Below are positions 16,524-26,406 of a stretch of DNA of 64,000 bases, piece by piece. Below the pieces are notes generated by a model that made no database searches, was not told the DNA's origin, and worked only from the letters and a program-made list of their open reading frames with translations. Origin of the DNA: Paenibacillus periandrae (GTDB taxonomy: Bacteria > Bacillota > Bacilli > Paenibacillales > NBRC-103111). Each line of letters starts with the position of its first letter. Position 1 is the stretch's first letter. The position numbers and the translations under genes are program-made. The stretch is from contig NZ_JAJNMU010000003.1 in the NCBI RefSeq assembly GCF_022458865.1, positions 1-64,000 on the forward strand. The letters run 5' to 3'.

Positions 16524-17870
16524 TTAAGGATTAGCTGCTATAACGGCAAAAGCATGCTCTGCCGCTGCTATGGTTGCTGCAATATCCGCCTCTGTATGGG
16601 CAGCGGTCATAAACCACGCTTCATATTTGGAAGGTGCCAGGCAAATTCCCTGCTCAAGCATCAATCGGAAAAAACGAGCGAATTGTTCGCCGTCCGTGTT
16701 CTGTGCATCGTCGTAATTACTCACAGGATGATCGCAGAAGTGGGTGGACAACGACCCGCGGATGCGGTTGATCGTCAGCGCAATGCCATGCTTGCGCGCG
16801 GCTTGGGCCAGTCCGGCCTCAAGACTGGCCGTCAGTGCATCGAGCCGGTCATATAGGCCCGGCTCCTGCAGTGCCTGCAGGCATGCAATGCCTGCAGAAA
16901 TGGAGGCAGGGTTCCCCGCCATCGTCCCGGCTTGATAGGCCGGACCTAAGGGAGCTACCTGCTCCATGATCTCCTTGCGGCCCCCATAGGCACCAATCGG
17001 CAGTCCACCGCCGATGATTTTACCAAGGGCCGTCAGGTCTGGCTCGATGGCTGAAAGGCTTGCTGCCTTGAGGCCATCAAAGGTTTGCGCTGAGCCATAG
17101 TGGAAGCGGAATGCCGTAATTACCTCGTCGTAAATGACGAGAGAACCATTGCTGCGTGTAGCTGCACACAGCTGCTCGAGATAGCCGGATACCGGCATGA
17201 CCATGCCAAAATTGCCGACAATCGGTTCAATCATCACAGCAGCAATCTCGTCACCCCACTTATCGAGTGCTTCCTTCAGCGCTTCAATGTCATTATAAGG
17301 AACGGTAATGACCTCACTGGCAATGCTGGGCGGTACGCCTGCACTGTCTGGTATGCCAAGTGTGGACGGTCCAGAGCCTGCCGCAACCAGCACCAGATCG
17401 GAATGGCCATGATAGCAGCCTGCAAATTTGACGATTTTGCTGCGTCCAGTAAACGCACGAGCAACACGTATGGTAGTCATTACCGCTTCTGTACCGGAAT
17501 TGACAAAGCGCACCTTATCCAGTGAGGGGATGGCGGCCTTGAGCATCTGTGCAAAAGTAATTTCAAGCTCTGTTGGTGTGCCGAATAAGGTACCGTTCTC
17601 AGCTGCACGACAAATGGCTTCAGTCACGTGTGGATGGGCATGTCCGAGTATAATAGGGCCGTATGCAGCTAAATAATCGATATATTTCTTACCATCCTCA
17701 TCCCAGAAGTAAGCTCCCTGGCCACGTTTCATGAATATCGGGGCACCGCCGCCAACTGCTTTAAAAGAGCGGGATGGACTGTTGACGCCACCGACAATGT
17801 GCTGGAGAGCCTCTTTGTACAAATACTCGGAACGTGGTCCGGCCTGGCTGTTAGTATGAAGTTCAGTCAT
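16524..17870 (-). CDS. hemL: Glutamate-1-semialdehyde 2,1-aminomutase
   Basis: 448-residue PLP enzyme of aminotransferase class [23 protein letters not shown], the Asp of [10 protein letters not shown] and the PLP Lys in [18 protein letters not shown] are all present. [11 protein letters not shown] follows. It converts glutamate-1-semialdehyde to 5-aminolevulinate in tetrapyrrole synthesis. Genomes with hemL usually also have the hemAXCDB cluster elsewhere. This copy stands apart, so it may be the second, GsaB-type paralogue known in bacilli. The start ATG has AAGGAG six bases upstream. A PhzF-like gene lies upstream in the same direction with a 41-base gap, so they are probably cotranscribed. 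Confidence 0.92.
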   Translation of the reverse strand: MTELHTNSQAGPRSEYLYKEALQHIVGGVNSPSRSFKAVGGGAPIFMKRGQGAYFWDEDGKKYIDYLAAYGPIILGHAHPHVTEAICRAAENGTLFGTPTELEITFAQMLKAAIPSLDKVRFVNSGTEAVMTTIRVARAFTGRSKIVKFAGCYHGHSDLVLVAAGSGPSTLGIPDSAGVPPSIASEVITVPYNDIEALKEALDKWGDEIAAVMIEPIVGNFGMVMPVSGYLEQLCAATRSNGSLVIYDEVITAFRFHYGSAQTFDGLKAASLSAIEPDLTALGKIIGGGLPIGAYGGRKEIMEQVAPLGPAYQAGTMAGNPASISAGIACLQALQEPGLYDRLDALTASLEAGLAQAARKHGIALTINRIRGSLSTHFCDHPVSNYDDAQNTDGEQFARFFRLMLEQGICLAPSKYEAWFMTAAHTEADIAATIAAAEHAFAVIAANP

Positions 17871-17911
17871 AGAAAAGCTCCTTCATTATGTAAGATAGGA
17901 ATCAGGCAATT

Positions 17912-18709
17912 TTAATGGAGCAAAAGCCCTTTAATGACGATAACGGCTTGTCCTTGAATCAATACCCTGCTGTCAGCCGTCTGCAGCTTCAGCCTACCGC
18001 CTCTTTCGGATAATTGAGCGGCTGTCAATGTACTCTTGCCCAGCTTGTCCCTCCAATAGGGAGCCAACGCACAGTAGGCAGAGCCTGTCACCGGATCTTC
18101 ATCGACACCAACGGGAGAGAAAAAACAGCGGGCTACAAAATCATAATCCGGGTTGTCAGACCTACTTGTGACGAGCAAGCCCCGGCTGGGCAGGCTTTTA
18201 AGTATTTTGAAATCAGGCTTTAGTTCTTGTACGGCTCCTTCTGACTCAAGCTCCACAATATAATCCAGACGATTGCGATAAATAGCTACAGGCGTTACGC
18301 TGCCCAACGCTTCAATCAACTGAGGGGGAGCTTCTGCCGGGGCAGGAGGCTCTGCAGGGAAATTCAGCTCGATTCCATTATTCAATCGTTTGGCCGTCAG
18401 TACCCCGCTTTTGGTATGAAATCGAAGCTGCTCGATTCCATAGGCCGCCCCTGTTTCCCATATGACCTGCGCAGAGGCGAGTGTAGCATGACCGCACAGA
18501 TCGACCTCGGTTTCAGGTGTGAACCAACGCAGGCGGTAGCTGCCATTTCCCATTGCACATAAAAAGGCGGTTTCGGACAAATTGACTTCCTTGGCCACCT
18601 GCAGCAGCCAATGGTCGTCTACAGGGAATTCCTGCAGGATGCAGACAGCTGCCGGATTCCCAGAGAAAGGAGTAGAGGTGAAGGCATCAACAGTATAAAT
18701 AGGGATCAA
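17912..18709 (-). CDS. PhzF-family isomerase/epimerase (YddE-like)
   Basis: 265 residues with two diaminopimelate-epimerase-like halves. The N-terminal IYTVDAFTSTPFSGNPAAVC and the catalytic Glu in VNLSETAFL match the PhzF family, as do CGHATLASA and the C-terminal GVDEDPVTGSAYCALAPYW. The true substrate of most YddE/PhzF proteins is unknown; no phenazine genes are near. The start is TTG 18709, supported by AAAGGAGC about eight bases upstream; no ATG lies nearby. First gene of a probable phzF-like/hemL pair. Confidence 0.88.
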   Translation of the reverse strand: MIPIYTVDAFTSTPFSGNPAAVCILQEFPVDDHWLLQVAKEVNLSETAFLCAMGNGSYRLRWFTPETEVDLCGHATLASAQVIWETGAAYGIEQLRFHTKSGVLTAKRLNNGIELNFPAEPPAPAEAPPQLIEALGSVTPVAIYRNRLDYIVELESEGAVQELKPDFKILKSLPSRGLLVTSRSDNPDYDFVARCFFSPVGVDEDPVTGSAYCALAPYWRDKLGKSTLTAAQLSERGGRLKLQTADSRVLIQGQAVIVIKGLLLH

Positions 18710-18849
18710 TCGTAACAGCTCCTTTTGGAAAAATAGATAAAATCAATTCTATAGGAAAAGCCGCCCCATCCACTTAGAGTGGCGTAGAGCAGCTTTCACT
18801 GCGGATGCGATAATAGCCTGGATATTTATGGGGTCTTACGAAATGCTCG

Positions 18850-19998
18850 CTATGGATTCGAGCTTGATTGGGGTTTATTGACTGCTGCTGGTTTATTGCT
18901 TGGAGCGGTTGCAGCAGGTAAGACAGATTTATTTGTCACACCATTCGTGTTGGAGGTGGAGCCTGCTCGCAGATCAGCCTCTACGACATTTTTTTTGCTG
19001 TTCACATCTTTCGTGAGGTTTGTTTTCGAGTCTTGTCCATTCAACAGCGACTTGATGAACACCTGCAGTTTATCCCGATTTACCGAAATGACGTCTGCGC
19101 CTCCAACCTTCTTTTCAACAAGCAGCTCGGAGGGAGGTATCTGCTGGCTGATCAAGCCTTCGGTCTTGGCCTCATAACCGAGCGAACCGAGCTTTATCAT
19201 ATCTGTCGTAGACAGATTGGTCTGTATATACGGATCAATACTGCTAAGAATACGCGGGATTTTGAGCAGGGAAGAGGTGGATTGCATTTTCTTAAGAACA
19301 ACTTGTACAAAATTCCGCTGCCGCTCCGTACGTGCGAAATCGCTTAAGGCATCATGACGGAAGCGAACGTACTGCAGCGCCATTTTGCCATCGAGATGCT
19401 GCATTCCTTTTTTTAAATCAATGTCATATTCGTGGCCATCCTCAGCATCGGAATATTTCATATTCTTCTCTACGTCTATGTCGATGCCATCAATGGCGTC
19501 TACTAGCGCTATAAATCCTTTGAAATCGGTATATACGTAATATTGGATAGGGATGCCAAGCAAATCGCTTACCGTTTTCATCGTCAGGTTAGCACCGCCA
19601 TAAGCATAAGCCGCATTAATGCGGTCCTCACCGTATCCGGGTATTTTCACGTATGTATCCCTCATGATTGAAAAGAGATGCGCTTTTTTGGTTATGGGAT
19701 CTATGGAAGCGACAATTAAAGAGTCTGAACGCGGCACCTCGTTTTGCTTCATACCCCGTGAGTCACCGCCTAGCAGCAGAACATTGACACGCTGGTTGCC
19801 CTCCCACTTCGGCGGCAAGTAGGTTTCGACGTTTTTCGACGTGCTTTTTGTCGATAGGGTACTGAGTGGTTTATTGCCGGAACCTGGCTTACTTTGGATA
19901 TGATTGGCGAAATTCAAAAAGGCATATGTATAATATCCGACACCACACAAGAGCAGCAGACATATAGCTAACAGCGACCACTTCAATTTCCTAATCAT
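18850..19998 (-). CDS. LytR-CpsA-Psr (LCP) family wall-polymer ligase
   Basis: 382 residues. One N-terminal membrane segment (LKWSLLAICLLLLCGVGYYTY) is followed by a long linker, then the LCP domain: VLLLGGDSR, RSDSLIVASIDP, SIMRDTYVKIPGYGEDRINAA with the catalytic-type Arg/Asp residues, and YVRFRHD...DFARTERQRNFV. The last 60 residues are Ser/Asn/Pro-rich and probably disordered. LCP enzymes move teichoic acids or other undecaprenyl-linked glycans onto peptidoglycan outside the membrane. The start is ATG 19998 (MIRKLKW), 7 bases after AAGGGGG; the open frame extends another 20 codons without such a site. Transcribed alone. Confidence 0.92.
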   Translation of the reverse strand: MIRKLKWSLLAICLLLLCGVGYYTYAFLNFANHIQSKPGSGNKPLSTLSTKSTSKNVETYLPPKWEGNQRVNVLLLGGDSRGMKQNEVPRSDSLIVASIDPITKKAHLFSIMRDTYVKIPGYGEDRINAAYAYGGANLTMKTVSDLLGIPIQYYVYTDFKGFIALVDAIDGIDIDVEKNMKYSDAEDGHEYDIDLKKGMQHLDGKMALQYVRFRHDALSDFARTERQRNFVQVVLKKMQSTSSLLKIPRILSSIDPYIQTNLSTTDMIKLGSLGYEAKTEGLISQQIPPSELLVEKKVGGADVISVNRDKLQVFIKSLLNGQDSKTNLTKDVNSKKNVVEADLRAGSTSNTNGVTNKSVLPAATAPSNKPAAVNKPQSSSNP

Positions 19999-20244
19999 TG
20001 TGCGCCCCCTTTTCATTCTGTCGATTTGCTTTTGATTTATACCGGGTTCGTGTATCATAACATATATAGGGTTTGAAAAAGCTGCAGAATCATACCTCAG
20101 TCAAGGAGGAAATGTTTCTCTGTTTTCATTTTCTATCTTAATTATAGTTTGTTTGTTTTATTGATATCAAGTTTCATGAAATCGGATATTTTGTCGAACT
20201 TCCGTACATTAATATGCTGAAATGATTTTCAACAGGAGGAAGCT

Positions 20245-21321
20245 ATGTTTGCCATTGAAGTGAATGACCTACGTAAGGAATTCAAGATTCAGAAAACGCG
20301 TGAAGGACTTAAAGGTGCCGTACGTGACCTGTTCAACCGGGAGTACAGCCAAGTTACAGCGGTCAAGGACATCTCCTTTCAAATTAACAAGGGGGAAATT
20401 TGCGGTTATATCGGCGAGAACGGGGCCGGCAAATCGACAACGATCAAAATGCTGACGGGTATTCTCGTACCCACCTCCGGCAGTATCAAGGTGAATGGCT
20501 ACGTTCCCTACAAAGAGCGTGAAGCGTTTGTGAAAGGTATAGGCGTTGTATTTGGTCAGCGCAGCCAGCTGTGGTGGGATATCGGTGTGATTGAATCGTT
20601 TCAGCTGCTGAAAAAGGTGTATCGTGTCTCAGAAGCGGAATTTAAGCCTCGTTTAAGTGAGTTGGTTGAACGGCTGCAGCTCGCGGATCTGTTGAATAGG
20701 CCTGTCCGTAAGCTGAGTCTGGGACAAAGAATGCGCTGTGAGCTGGCGGCATCCTTGCTGCACAATCCGCAGATTGTATTTTTGGATGAGCCGACCATTG
20801 GTCTCGATATTGTAGTGAAGACGGAAATACGCGAGTTTCTCAAGTCGATGAACCAGCGCTATGAAACAACGATTTTATTGACAACGCACGATTTGCAGGA
20901 CATTGAAGCACTCTGCTCCAGGGTCATCATGCTCGATGATGGAAGCATTATATATGACGGCGGACTCGCCGAGCTGAAAGAAAAATGGGGCAAAGGCAAA
21001 GATATTATTATGCGATTTGCCGAAGCTGTACAGCTCGACCGGTTGAGGGAGCTGACCCAAGGTATGGACGTGCATTGGTCAGCCGATGATCAAGGAACTG
21101 CCCGGGTATGGATACCGCAAAATGGGGCCAACGTCTCAGATGTTCTCAGCCGCGTAGTCGGTGTGATGAATATTGAGGATATCAAAATTACCGAAACGAA
21201 CACAGATGACATCGTAAGGGAAATTTATAAATCCGGTTCTGCCGAAGTGAAGTCCAAGCCCGCCCTGCAAGACGATTCCGCCCAAGCAGCGGAGGAAAAG
21301 GGTGTGAACTCGCATGCTTAG
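20245..21321 (+). CDS. ABC-2 exporter, ATP-binding protein
   Basis: 358 residues. Walker A is GYIGENGAGKSTTIKML (near residue 55-70), the Q-loop region is VFGQRSQLWWD, the signature is LSLGQRMRCEL, Walker B is IVFLDEPTIGLD, and the H-loop is LLTTHDLQD. The long C-terminal part after residue 240 is typical of the NatA-like/DUF990-associated ATPases. It overlaps the next gene by 8 bases; the third follows 4 bases later, giving a three-gene ABC-2 unit. Related systems export antibiotics, viologens or other small molecules; the substrate here is unknown. The start ATG has AGGAGG seven bases upstream. Confidence 0.9.
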   Translation: MFAIEVNDLRKEFKIQKTREGLKGAVRDLFNREYSQVTAVKDISFQINKGEICGYIGENGAGKSTTIKMLTGILVPTSGSIKVNGYVPYKEREAFVKGIGVVFGQRSQLWWDIGVIESFQLLKKVYRVSEAEFKPRLSELVERLQLADLLNRPVRKLSLGQRMRCELAASLLHNPQIVFLDEPTIGLDIVVKTEIREFLKSMNQRYETTILLTTHDLQDIEALCSRVIMLDDGSIIYDGGLAELKEKWGKGKDIIMRFAEAVQLDRLRELTQGMDVHWSADDQGTARVWIPQNGANVSDVLSRVVGVMNIEDIKITETNTDDIVREIYKSGSAEVKSKPALQDDSAQAAEEKGVNSHA

Positions 21322-22108
21322 CGCTTATATCGAGATTATCCGCATGCGGTTTCTCATGATGCTGGCTTATCGCGTCAATTACTACAGCGGAATTATCATT
21401 TATGCGCTTAACATAGGTGCGTATTATTTTTTGTGGAAAGCGATCTATGGGACAAGCGAAACACTGGGCGGTATGACGGTGGCGCAAATGACGACCTATG
21501 TAGCCGTTTCGTGGATGGCCCGGGCGTTCTATTTTAACAATCTGGATCGCGAAATCGCTACTGAAATCAAGGATGGCAGTGTTGCGATTCAATTTATTCG
21601 CCCCTACAACTATATTATTGTGAAAATGATGCAGGGCTTTGGTGAAGGTATTTTTCGCTTGTTTCTGTTTATGGCTCCGGGAATGGTTGTGGTTTCGCTG
21701 CTATTTCCGGTTAAGCTGCCGACCGATCCGGTAATATGGGTTGTCTTTATGATTATGTTATTTCTAAGCTTTCTGATTAATTCACAAATTAATATCATAA
21801 CCGGGCTATTTGCATTTTTTCTGGAAAATAATGAAGGCATGATGCGGATGAAGCGAGTGATGGTCGATTTATTTTCCGGGCTGGTCGTGCCGATCTCCTT
21901 TTTCCCTGGCTGGGCTGAAGGGGTTCTGAAGCTGCTGCCGTTTCAGGCCATTACGTATTTGCCCGGCGCCGTATTTACCGGTAAAGTGACCGGCAGCGCC
22001 GTGTATGAACTATTGGGTGTGCAGCTAATTTGGTTTGTGCTGCTTATTGTGCCATTAGCTTTGCTGTGGCGCGGCGCACGGACACGGCTGTTCGTGCAGG
22101 GAGGTTGA
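21314..22108 (+). CDS. ABC-2 exporter permease 1 (COG4587-like)
   Basis: 264 residues with about six hydrophobic segments, starting MLSAYIEIIRMRFLMMLAYR. The segment YYFLWKAIYG and the amphipathic ELLGVQLIWFVLLIVPLALLW tail fit the ABC2_membrane_6 type permeases that pair with this ATPase class. ISFFPGWAEGVLKLLPFQAI (near 195-215) is a conserved family feature. It overlaps the ATPase gene and sits 4 bases before the second permease, so the three act as one membrane complex. Confidence 0.85.
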   Translation: MLSAYIEIIRMRFLMMLAYRVNYYSGIIIYALNIGAYYFLWKAIYGTSETLGGMTVAQMTTYVAVSWMARAFYFNNLDREIATEIKDGSVAIQFIRPYNYIIVKMMQGFGEGIFRLFLFMAPGMVVVSLLFPVKLPTDPVIWVVFMIMLFLSFLINSQINIITGLFAFFLENNEGMMRMKRVMVDLFSGLVVPISFFPGWAEGVLKLLPFQAITYLPGAVFTGKVTGSAVYELLGVQLIWFVLLIVPLALLWRGARTRLFVQGG

Positions 22109-22112
22109 TCGT

Positions 22113-22901
22113 ATGGCATTTTATACAGGCCTGGTGCTTGATTATTTGAAAAATTATATGAAGACCCGTCTGAGCTACCGTTCGGATTTTTGGATTGAAG
22201 TATTGTCTGATCTATTGTTTAATGGTTTGAATTTGTTCTTCATACTGGTGGTGTTTCAGCATACACAGCTGATTGGCGAGTGGAATGAACAGCAGGTTTT
22301 ATTCGTGTACGGTTACTTTATGGTTCCGTTCGGTATATTCAGCGCCTTCTTCAGTTTGTGGGGATTTACGGAAAGATACATTGTAAAGGGGGAAATGGAT
22401 CGAATTTTGACTCGGCCCGCTTACAATCTGGTGCAGCTTATGCTGGAAAATATGGATCCGTCCTCTTTGTTCAGCGCCTTGACCGGCTTTTTGATTATGA
22501 TGTATTCATGGTCGCATTTGGGTCTAACTCTTTCCTGGTATGATCCTTTGGTGCTGATTGTGCTGGTGGCCGGGTCAATCATGATTTACGGGGGCATCTA
22601 CATTTTCTTTATCGCCACCTCGTTTTTCTCGGACTCTCCAACCGGAATTTTACCGTTGATCTACAATTTGCAGAACTATGGACGGTATCCGATGACGATT
22701 TACAACAGGCTGCTGGGGTTTTTGCTGACCTGGGTACTGCCGTTTGGTTTTGTCGGGTTTTTCCCGGCTGCGTATTTTCTGGATCGTGCAAACTGGGGAG
22801 GTTTTGCTTTGCTGACACCGCTTGTTGGATTGGTGTTCCTGGCATTCGGTTTGACGGTTTGGAACATTGGTGTCAAGCGTTACCGCGGAGCTGGATCGTA
22901 A
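22113..22901 (+). CDS. ABC-2 exporter permease 2 (COG3694-like)
   Basis: 262 residues, six predicted membrane segments. YRSDFWIEVLSDLLFNGLNL and the GRYPMTIYNRLLGFLLTWVLPFGFVGFFPA region near residues 190-220 are typical of the second DUF990-like permease. It follows permease 1 with 4 bases between. An imperfect terminator comes after it. Confidence 0.85.
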   Translation: MAFYTGLVLDYLKNYMKTRLSYRSDFWIEVLSDLLFNGLNLFFILVVFQHTQLIGEWNEQQVLFVYGYFMVPFGIFSAFFSLWGFTERYIVKGEMDRILTRPAYNLVQLMLENMDPSSLFSALTGFLIMMYSWSHLGLTLSWYDPLVLIVLVAGSIMIYGGIYIFFIATSFFSDSPTGILPLIYNLQNYGRYPMTIYNRLLGFLLTWVLPFGFVGFFPAAYFLDRANWGGFALLTPLVGLVFLAFGLTVWNIGVKRYRGAGS

Positions 22902-22916
22902 ATGTAGCCGCTTCTG

Positions 22917-22956
22917 AACAACCTTCTTTGCCTGAACGGTGGGGAAGGTAGTTTTT
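22917..22956 (+). terminator. Probable Rho-independent terminator of the ABC-2 operon
   Basis: An imperfect stem, AACAACCTTC...GCC with GG...GAAGGTAGTT, followed by TTTTTAG, 16 bases past the stop codon. Confidence 0.55.
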
Positions 22957-23147
22957 AGCAACGGAAATGTACATGCGTACATTTGGAAATATTTTAATGT
23001 AAAATTCAGGTTATATTCAGCTTCGCATCATTCTTTCTTCATAAATTCGGCCTATAGTTCTATAATGAGGGGTTCATGACTAATCTGGACAGAAATACAT
23101 AACCCTACATAATGAACCTATAGAGAAAGGATTTGGAGGGAAGCGGG

Positions 23148-24443
23148 ATGCTGGATACAAAATTAGAGAAAAAAGGCCGTCGATCCACAAGAGCTTCCGA
23201 AAATGGAGGCCGTCGGTCGTTGGTGGGGCTGCGTACAGCTGCAATTTGTTTACTAAGCGGGATATTGTTGACTACTGCTGCCTGTAGTAAGACCCCTGCC
23301 AAGGGGGAACCGACAGCCTATTCGGGGCAAAAGGTTGTACAGTCAATGGAAAGCATTCTGCCACCGGATTACTGGCCAACAACGGGCTGGAAAACTGCAT
23401 TGCCTGAGGAGCATGGAGTTGACTCGGCGTCCATTGCAGCAATGGTCGAGGAGTTCAAGGACCACAATGTGCACAGCTACGTTTTGATTCGGGATGGATA
23501 TGTACTGTCGGAAGGTTATAATCAGGCAGTGGATGCGGACACGCGGCAGCCGCTATATTCCGTTACCAAAAGCGTGACATCCGCGATTACAGGGATGCTG
23601 ATAGGCGAGCATGTGCTTACGGGTGTGGATCAGAAGCTAAAGGACTTTTTTCCTGGTATAGAGCGAGATGCGGCTAAGGGCAATATAACGGTCGAACAGG
23701 TGCTGTCGATGACATCTGGGCTTGAATGGGACAATAGAGGTGAGCGTTCCTCCAATGAAATGGCGGATTCACCGAACTGGCTGCAATATGTTTTGGAGCG
23801 GCCTGTAACGAGCCAGCCAGGATCAGTATTCAACTACAGTAATGGCAATGCGCATCTGATGTCCGGTATGTTGCAGACGGCGCTGGGTGTACCGATCAGC
23901 CTGTATGCCAAATCCAAGCTGTTCGACCCGCTCGGCATTACGAATGTTTCCTGGGGAGTTGATCCACAAGGAGTTTCAATTGGTGCTTGGTCATTACAGC
24001 TTACAACCCGGGATATGGCCAAGTTTGGATTCATGTATTTGCAAAAAGGTCAATGGGAAGGCAAGGAAATTGTGCCGCGCTCATGGGTTGAGGCCTCCGT
24101 TCAGCAGCGTGTGGCTGAAAATTACGCAGATGGCACACGAGGTGGCTATGGATACTTCTGGTGGCTAAAGCCGGTTTCGAATTCGGGAAGTGCAATACTT
24201 GACCATGACGCTTTTTATGCAGCAGGTTCGGGTGGACAGCGCATCTTCGTAGTGCCCGATTTAAATCTGATTATGGCTTTTACAGGCAATAACCAGAAGG
24301 AAGACTACATGCCAGAAGGCATGCTGTTCAAAGCGACCATGGCGGTCAAATCGAACCAGCCATTAGCTGCTAATGCTGCGGGAGAGGCACGCCTTGCTGC
24401 TGCACTGCAAGCCTTTAAGGCAATGGTGGACAAGCCGGAATAA
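23148..24443 (+). CDS. Serine hydrolase lipoprotein (beta-lactamase/class C family), paralogue A
   Basis: 431 residues from ATG 23148, 8 bases after GGAGGG; a TTG fifteen bases earlier starts inside that site. A basic N-terminus, a hydrophobic stretch and LLTTAACSKT give a lipoprotein signal with the lipid-bearing Cys at about residue 45. The serine beta-lactamase fold shows SVTKSVTSAITG (S-x-x-K nucleophile motif), FNYSNGNAHLMSG (Y-x-N) and the C-terminal YAAGSGGQRIFVVP, in place of the K-T-G box. Members act as D-Ala peptidases, esterases or unknown hydrolases on the outer membrane face. A close paralogue lies 600 bases downstream. Confidence 0.85.
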   Translation: MLDTKLEKKGRRSTRASENGGRRSLVGLRTAAICLLSGILLTTAACSKTPAKGEPTAYSGQKVVQSMESILPPDYWPTTGWKTALPEEHGVDSASIAAMVEEFKDHNVHSYVLIRDGYVLSEGYNQAVDADTRQPLYSVTKSVTSAITGMLIGEHVLTGVDQKLKDFFPGIERDAAKGNITVEQVLSMTSGLEWDNRGERSSNEMADSPNWLQYVLERPVTSQPGSVFNYSNGNAHLMSGMLQTALGVPISLYAKSKLFDPLGITNVSWGVDPQGVSIGAWSLQLTTRDMAKFGFMYLQKGQWEGKEIVPRSWVEASVQQRVAENYADGTRGGYGYFWWLKPVSNSGSAILDHDAFYAAGSGGQRIFVVPDLNLIMAFTGNNQKEDYMPEGMLFKATMAVKSNQPLAANAAGEARLAAALQAFKAMVDKPE

Positions 24444-24554
24444 TAGATATAAGCACTTCACAGCTCAGGATAGCCAATATCGGTTATCCTGGTTTGCACA
24501 TAGAATGGGTTTGTACAGTAGCAAGCTTCGTACATAGGAAAGGTGGATAAAAGA

Positions 24555-25019
24555 GTGTCACAGCTTGAAGTGGGACAGAAGGTCCCTGATTTTACATTGC
24601 CCTCGAGCAGCGGCGAGCTTGTATCCCCCCGGCAATATTTGGGGAAAAAACTTATTATTTATTTTTATCCGGCTGATCTGACACCAAGCTGCAGCCAGGA
24701 ATCTTGTGATTTCCGAGATGCCAACGGAGCGTTTGATGCCTTGAATGCAACTGTATTGGGAATCAGTCCGAATGATTTGAAATCTCATCATAAATTTATT
24801 GCCAAGTATAATCTTCCTTTTGAACTGCTGTCTGATCCTGACCATAAGGTCTGTGAGCTGTTTGGTGTATGGCAGCTAAAGAAGCTGTACGGGAAAGAAT
24901 ATATGGGCGTGGTGCGTTCAACGTTCCTAATCGACGAACAGGGTGTTTTGGTTAAGGAGTGGCGCAAGGTGAAGATTAAAAATCATGTGACCGAAGTTCT
25001 TCAAGCGGCAGAAGAATAA
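24555..25019 (+). CDS. bcp: Peroxiredoxin, BCP/PrxQ type
   Basis: 154 residues. The thioredoxin fold and the peroxidatic site YFYPADLTPSCSQESCDFRD are clear: peroxidatic Cys in T-P-S-C and a second Cys five residues later, the atypical 2-Cys arrangement of PrxQ. The usual TPxCT Thr is Ser here. FELLSDPDHKVCELFGVW and RSTFLIDEQG complete the family pattern. It reduces hydroperoxides using thioredoxin. The start is GTG 24555, 8 bases after AAAGGTGG; an in-frame GTG at 24543 overlaps that site. It sits between the two lipoprotein paralogues, 34 bases before the second. Confidence 0.9.
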   Translation: MSQLEVGQKVPDFTLPSSSGELVSPRQYLGKKLIIYFYPADLTPSCSQESCDFRDANGAFDALNATVLGISPNDLKSHHKFIAKYNLPFELLSDPDHKVCELFGVWQLKKLYGKEYMGVVRSTFLIDEQGVLVKEWRKVKIKNHVTEVLQAAEE

Positions 25020-25052
25020 GTTATTATTACATACATAAAGGACGGTAGAGAG

Positions 25053-26285
25053 ATGAGGTATCTTTCGAGTAAGAGCCGATATATAGCTGCCTGTACGTTG
25101 GTGGTGGTAATGGTAATGCTTGCTGTTACCACCGCCTGCGGGAATCAAAAGGAAACGAAAGCGGATGTATACTCGGACCGTGAGATCATCAAGCAGCTTC
25201 AGGAATTAAAAAAGCCTGATTATTGGCCTACAGAGCAATGGAAGAGTTCCACTCCCGAGGCTCAGGGGATGGATTCGACGGCGCTTGCCGATGTGATGAA
25301 GCAGGTTCCAGGGAACAACATCCATAGCCTGGTGCTGGTACGCAACGGTTATATACTGGCTGAAGGCTACAATGCGGATGCGTCGCCAGATGTAGCACAG
25401 GATATTTTGTCAGCCACTAAGAGTTTGACCTCTGCATTAACAGGCATCGCCATCGATGAAAGTAAGTTAAAGGGTGTGAGCCAAAAGCTGTCGGAGGTGC
25501 TGCCTCAAGCGGTTGCAGCCAGTCCGGACAAAGGTGCGCTAACGATTGAAAATTTGCTGACGATGACATCAGGATTGAAATGGGACAATGAAGGTGAGCG
25601 TTCCTCCAATGAAATGGTGGACAGCAATGACTGGGTCAAATATATCCTGGATCAACCAGTGGTCGGTAAAATGGGCAAGGACTTTAATTACAGCAACGGA
25701 AATGCACATCTGATGTCGGCCATTTTGCAAAAGGCTGTGAATATGCCAACGGCCAAATATGCGGAGCAGAAGCTGTTCGCGCCGCTCGGCATTAAGGACG
25801 TGGAATGGTATGCCGATCCACAAAATATTGATATTGGCGCCTTCTCGGTACATATGAAAGCACGGGATTTGGCCAAAATCGGATATTTATACTTGCACAA
25901 TGGACTTTGGGATAAGCAGCAGGTTATCTCCACCAAATGGATTGAAGCTACGTTGAAGAAGCATGACGATCAGGAATTTGCCGATGGTTCACTTGGCAGC
26001 TACGGGTACTTCTGGTGGTTGAAAAATATTGAATCCAAAGGAACGGCAAATCGCATTAATATGTTTTATGCTGCGGGCTCAGGTGGACAGCGCATCTATG
26101 TGCTGCCCAAGCAAAATCTGATTGCGGTATTTACCGCAAGTACAGCCAACTCGTTCGTTACGGAATCTTTACTGGAGAAAATAGTCGGAGCGATTCGATC
26201 CGATTCACCACTGCCTACTAATACGGATGGGGTGAACAATCTGAACGCCGTTATGGCAAGCTTCAAGCAAATGAAGGATAAGTAA
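25053..26285 (+). CDS. Serine hydrolase lipoprotein (beta-lactamase/class C family), paralogue B
   Basis: 410 residues. The lipoprotein signal ends LAVTTACGNQ. SATKSLTSALTG (S-x-x-K), FNYSNGNAHLMSA (Y-x-N) and YAAGSGGQRIYVLP match paralogue A motif by motif, as do PDYWPTEQWK and GERSSNEMVD. The two proteins clearly arose by duplication. A peroxiredoxin gene lies between them, 34 bases upstream. A terminator follows. Confidence 0.85.
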   Translation: MRYLSSKSRYIAACTLVVVMVMLAVTTACGNQKETKADVYSDREIIKQLQELKKPDYWPTEQWKSSTPEAQGMDSTALADVMKQVPGNNIHSLVLVRNGYILAEGYNADASPDVAQDILSATKSLTSALTGIAIDESKLKGVSQKLSEVLPQAVAASPDKGALTIENLLTMTSGLKWDNEGERSSNEMVDSNDWVKYILDQPVVGKMGKDFNYSNGNAHLMSAILQKAVNMPTAKYAEQKLFAPLGIKDVEWYADPQNIDIGAFSVHMKARDLAKIGYLYLHNGLWDKQQVISTKWIEATLKKHDDQEFADGSLGSYGYFWWLKNIESKGTANRINMFYAAGSGGQRIYVLPKQNLIAVFTASTANSFVTESLLEKIVGAIRSDSPLPTNTDGVNNLNAVMASFKQMKDK

Positions 26286-26311
26286 GCAGTGAGCATCAAC
26301 AGCAACACTAT

Positions 26312-26349
26312 AGAATCGTCAGCCACTTGTGGCTGTACGGTTCTTTTTT
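26312..26349 (+). terminator. Rho-independent terminator
   Basis: AGAATCGT-CAGCCAC pairs with GTGGCTG-T-ACGGTTCT around a 2-nt loop (slightly imperfect outer stem), followed by TTTTT. Confidence 0.85.
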
Positions 26350-26406
26350 GTGCTGCCGAACCATATAGTCTAGTAAAATAACGGATGATTCGGAGGGTTA
26401 CTTCTA

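Noticed and set aside
24467..24493. Hairpin AGGATA/TATCCT after lipoprotein A as a terminator
   Set aside because: No T-run follows, and the next gene starts about 60 bases later; not called.
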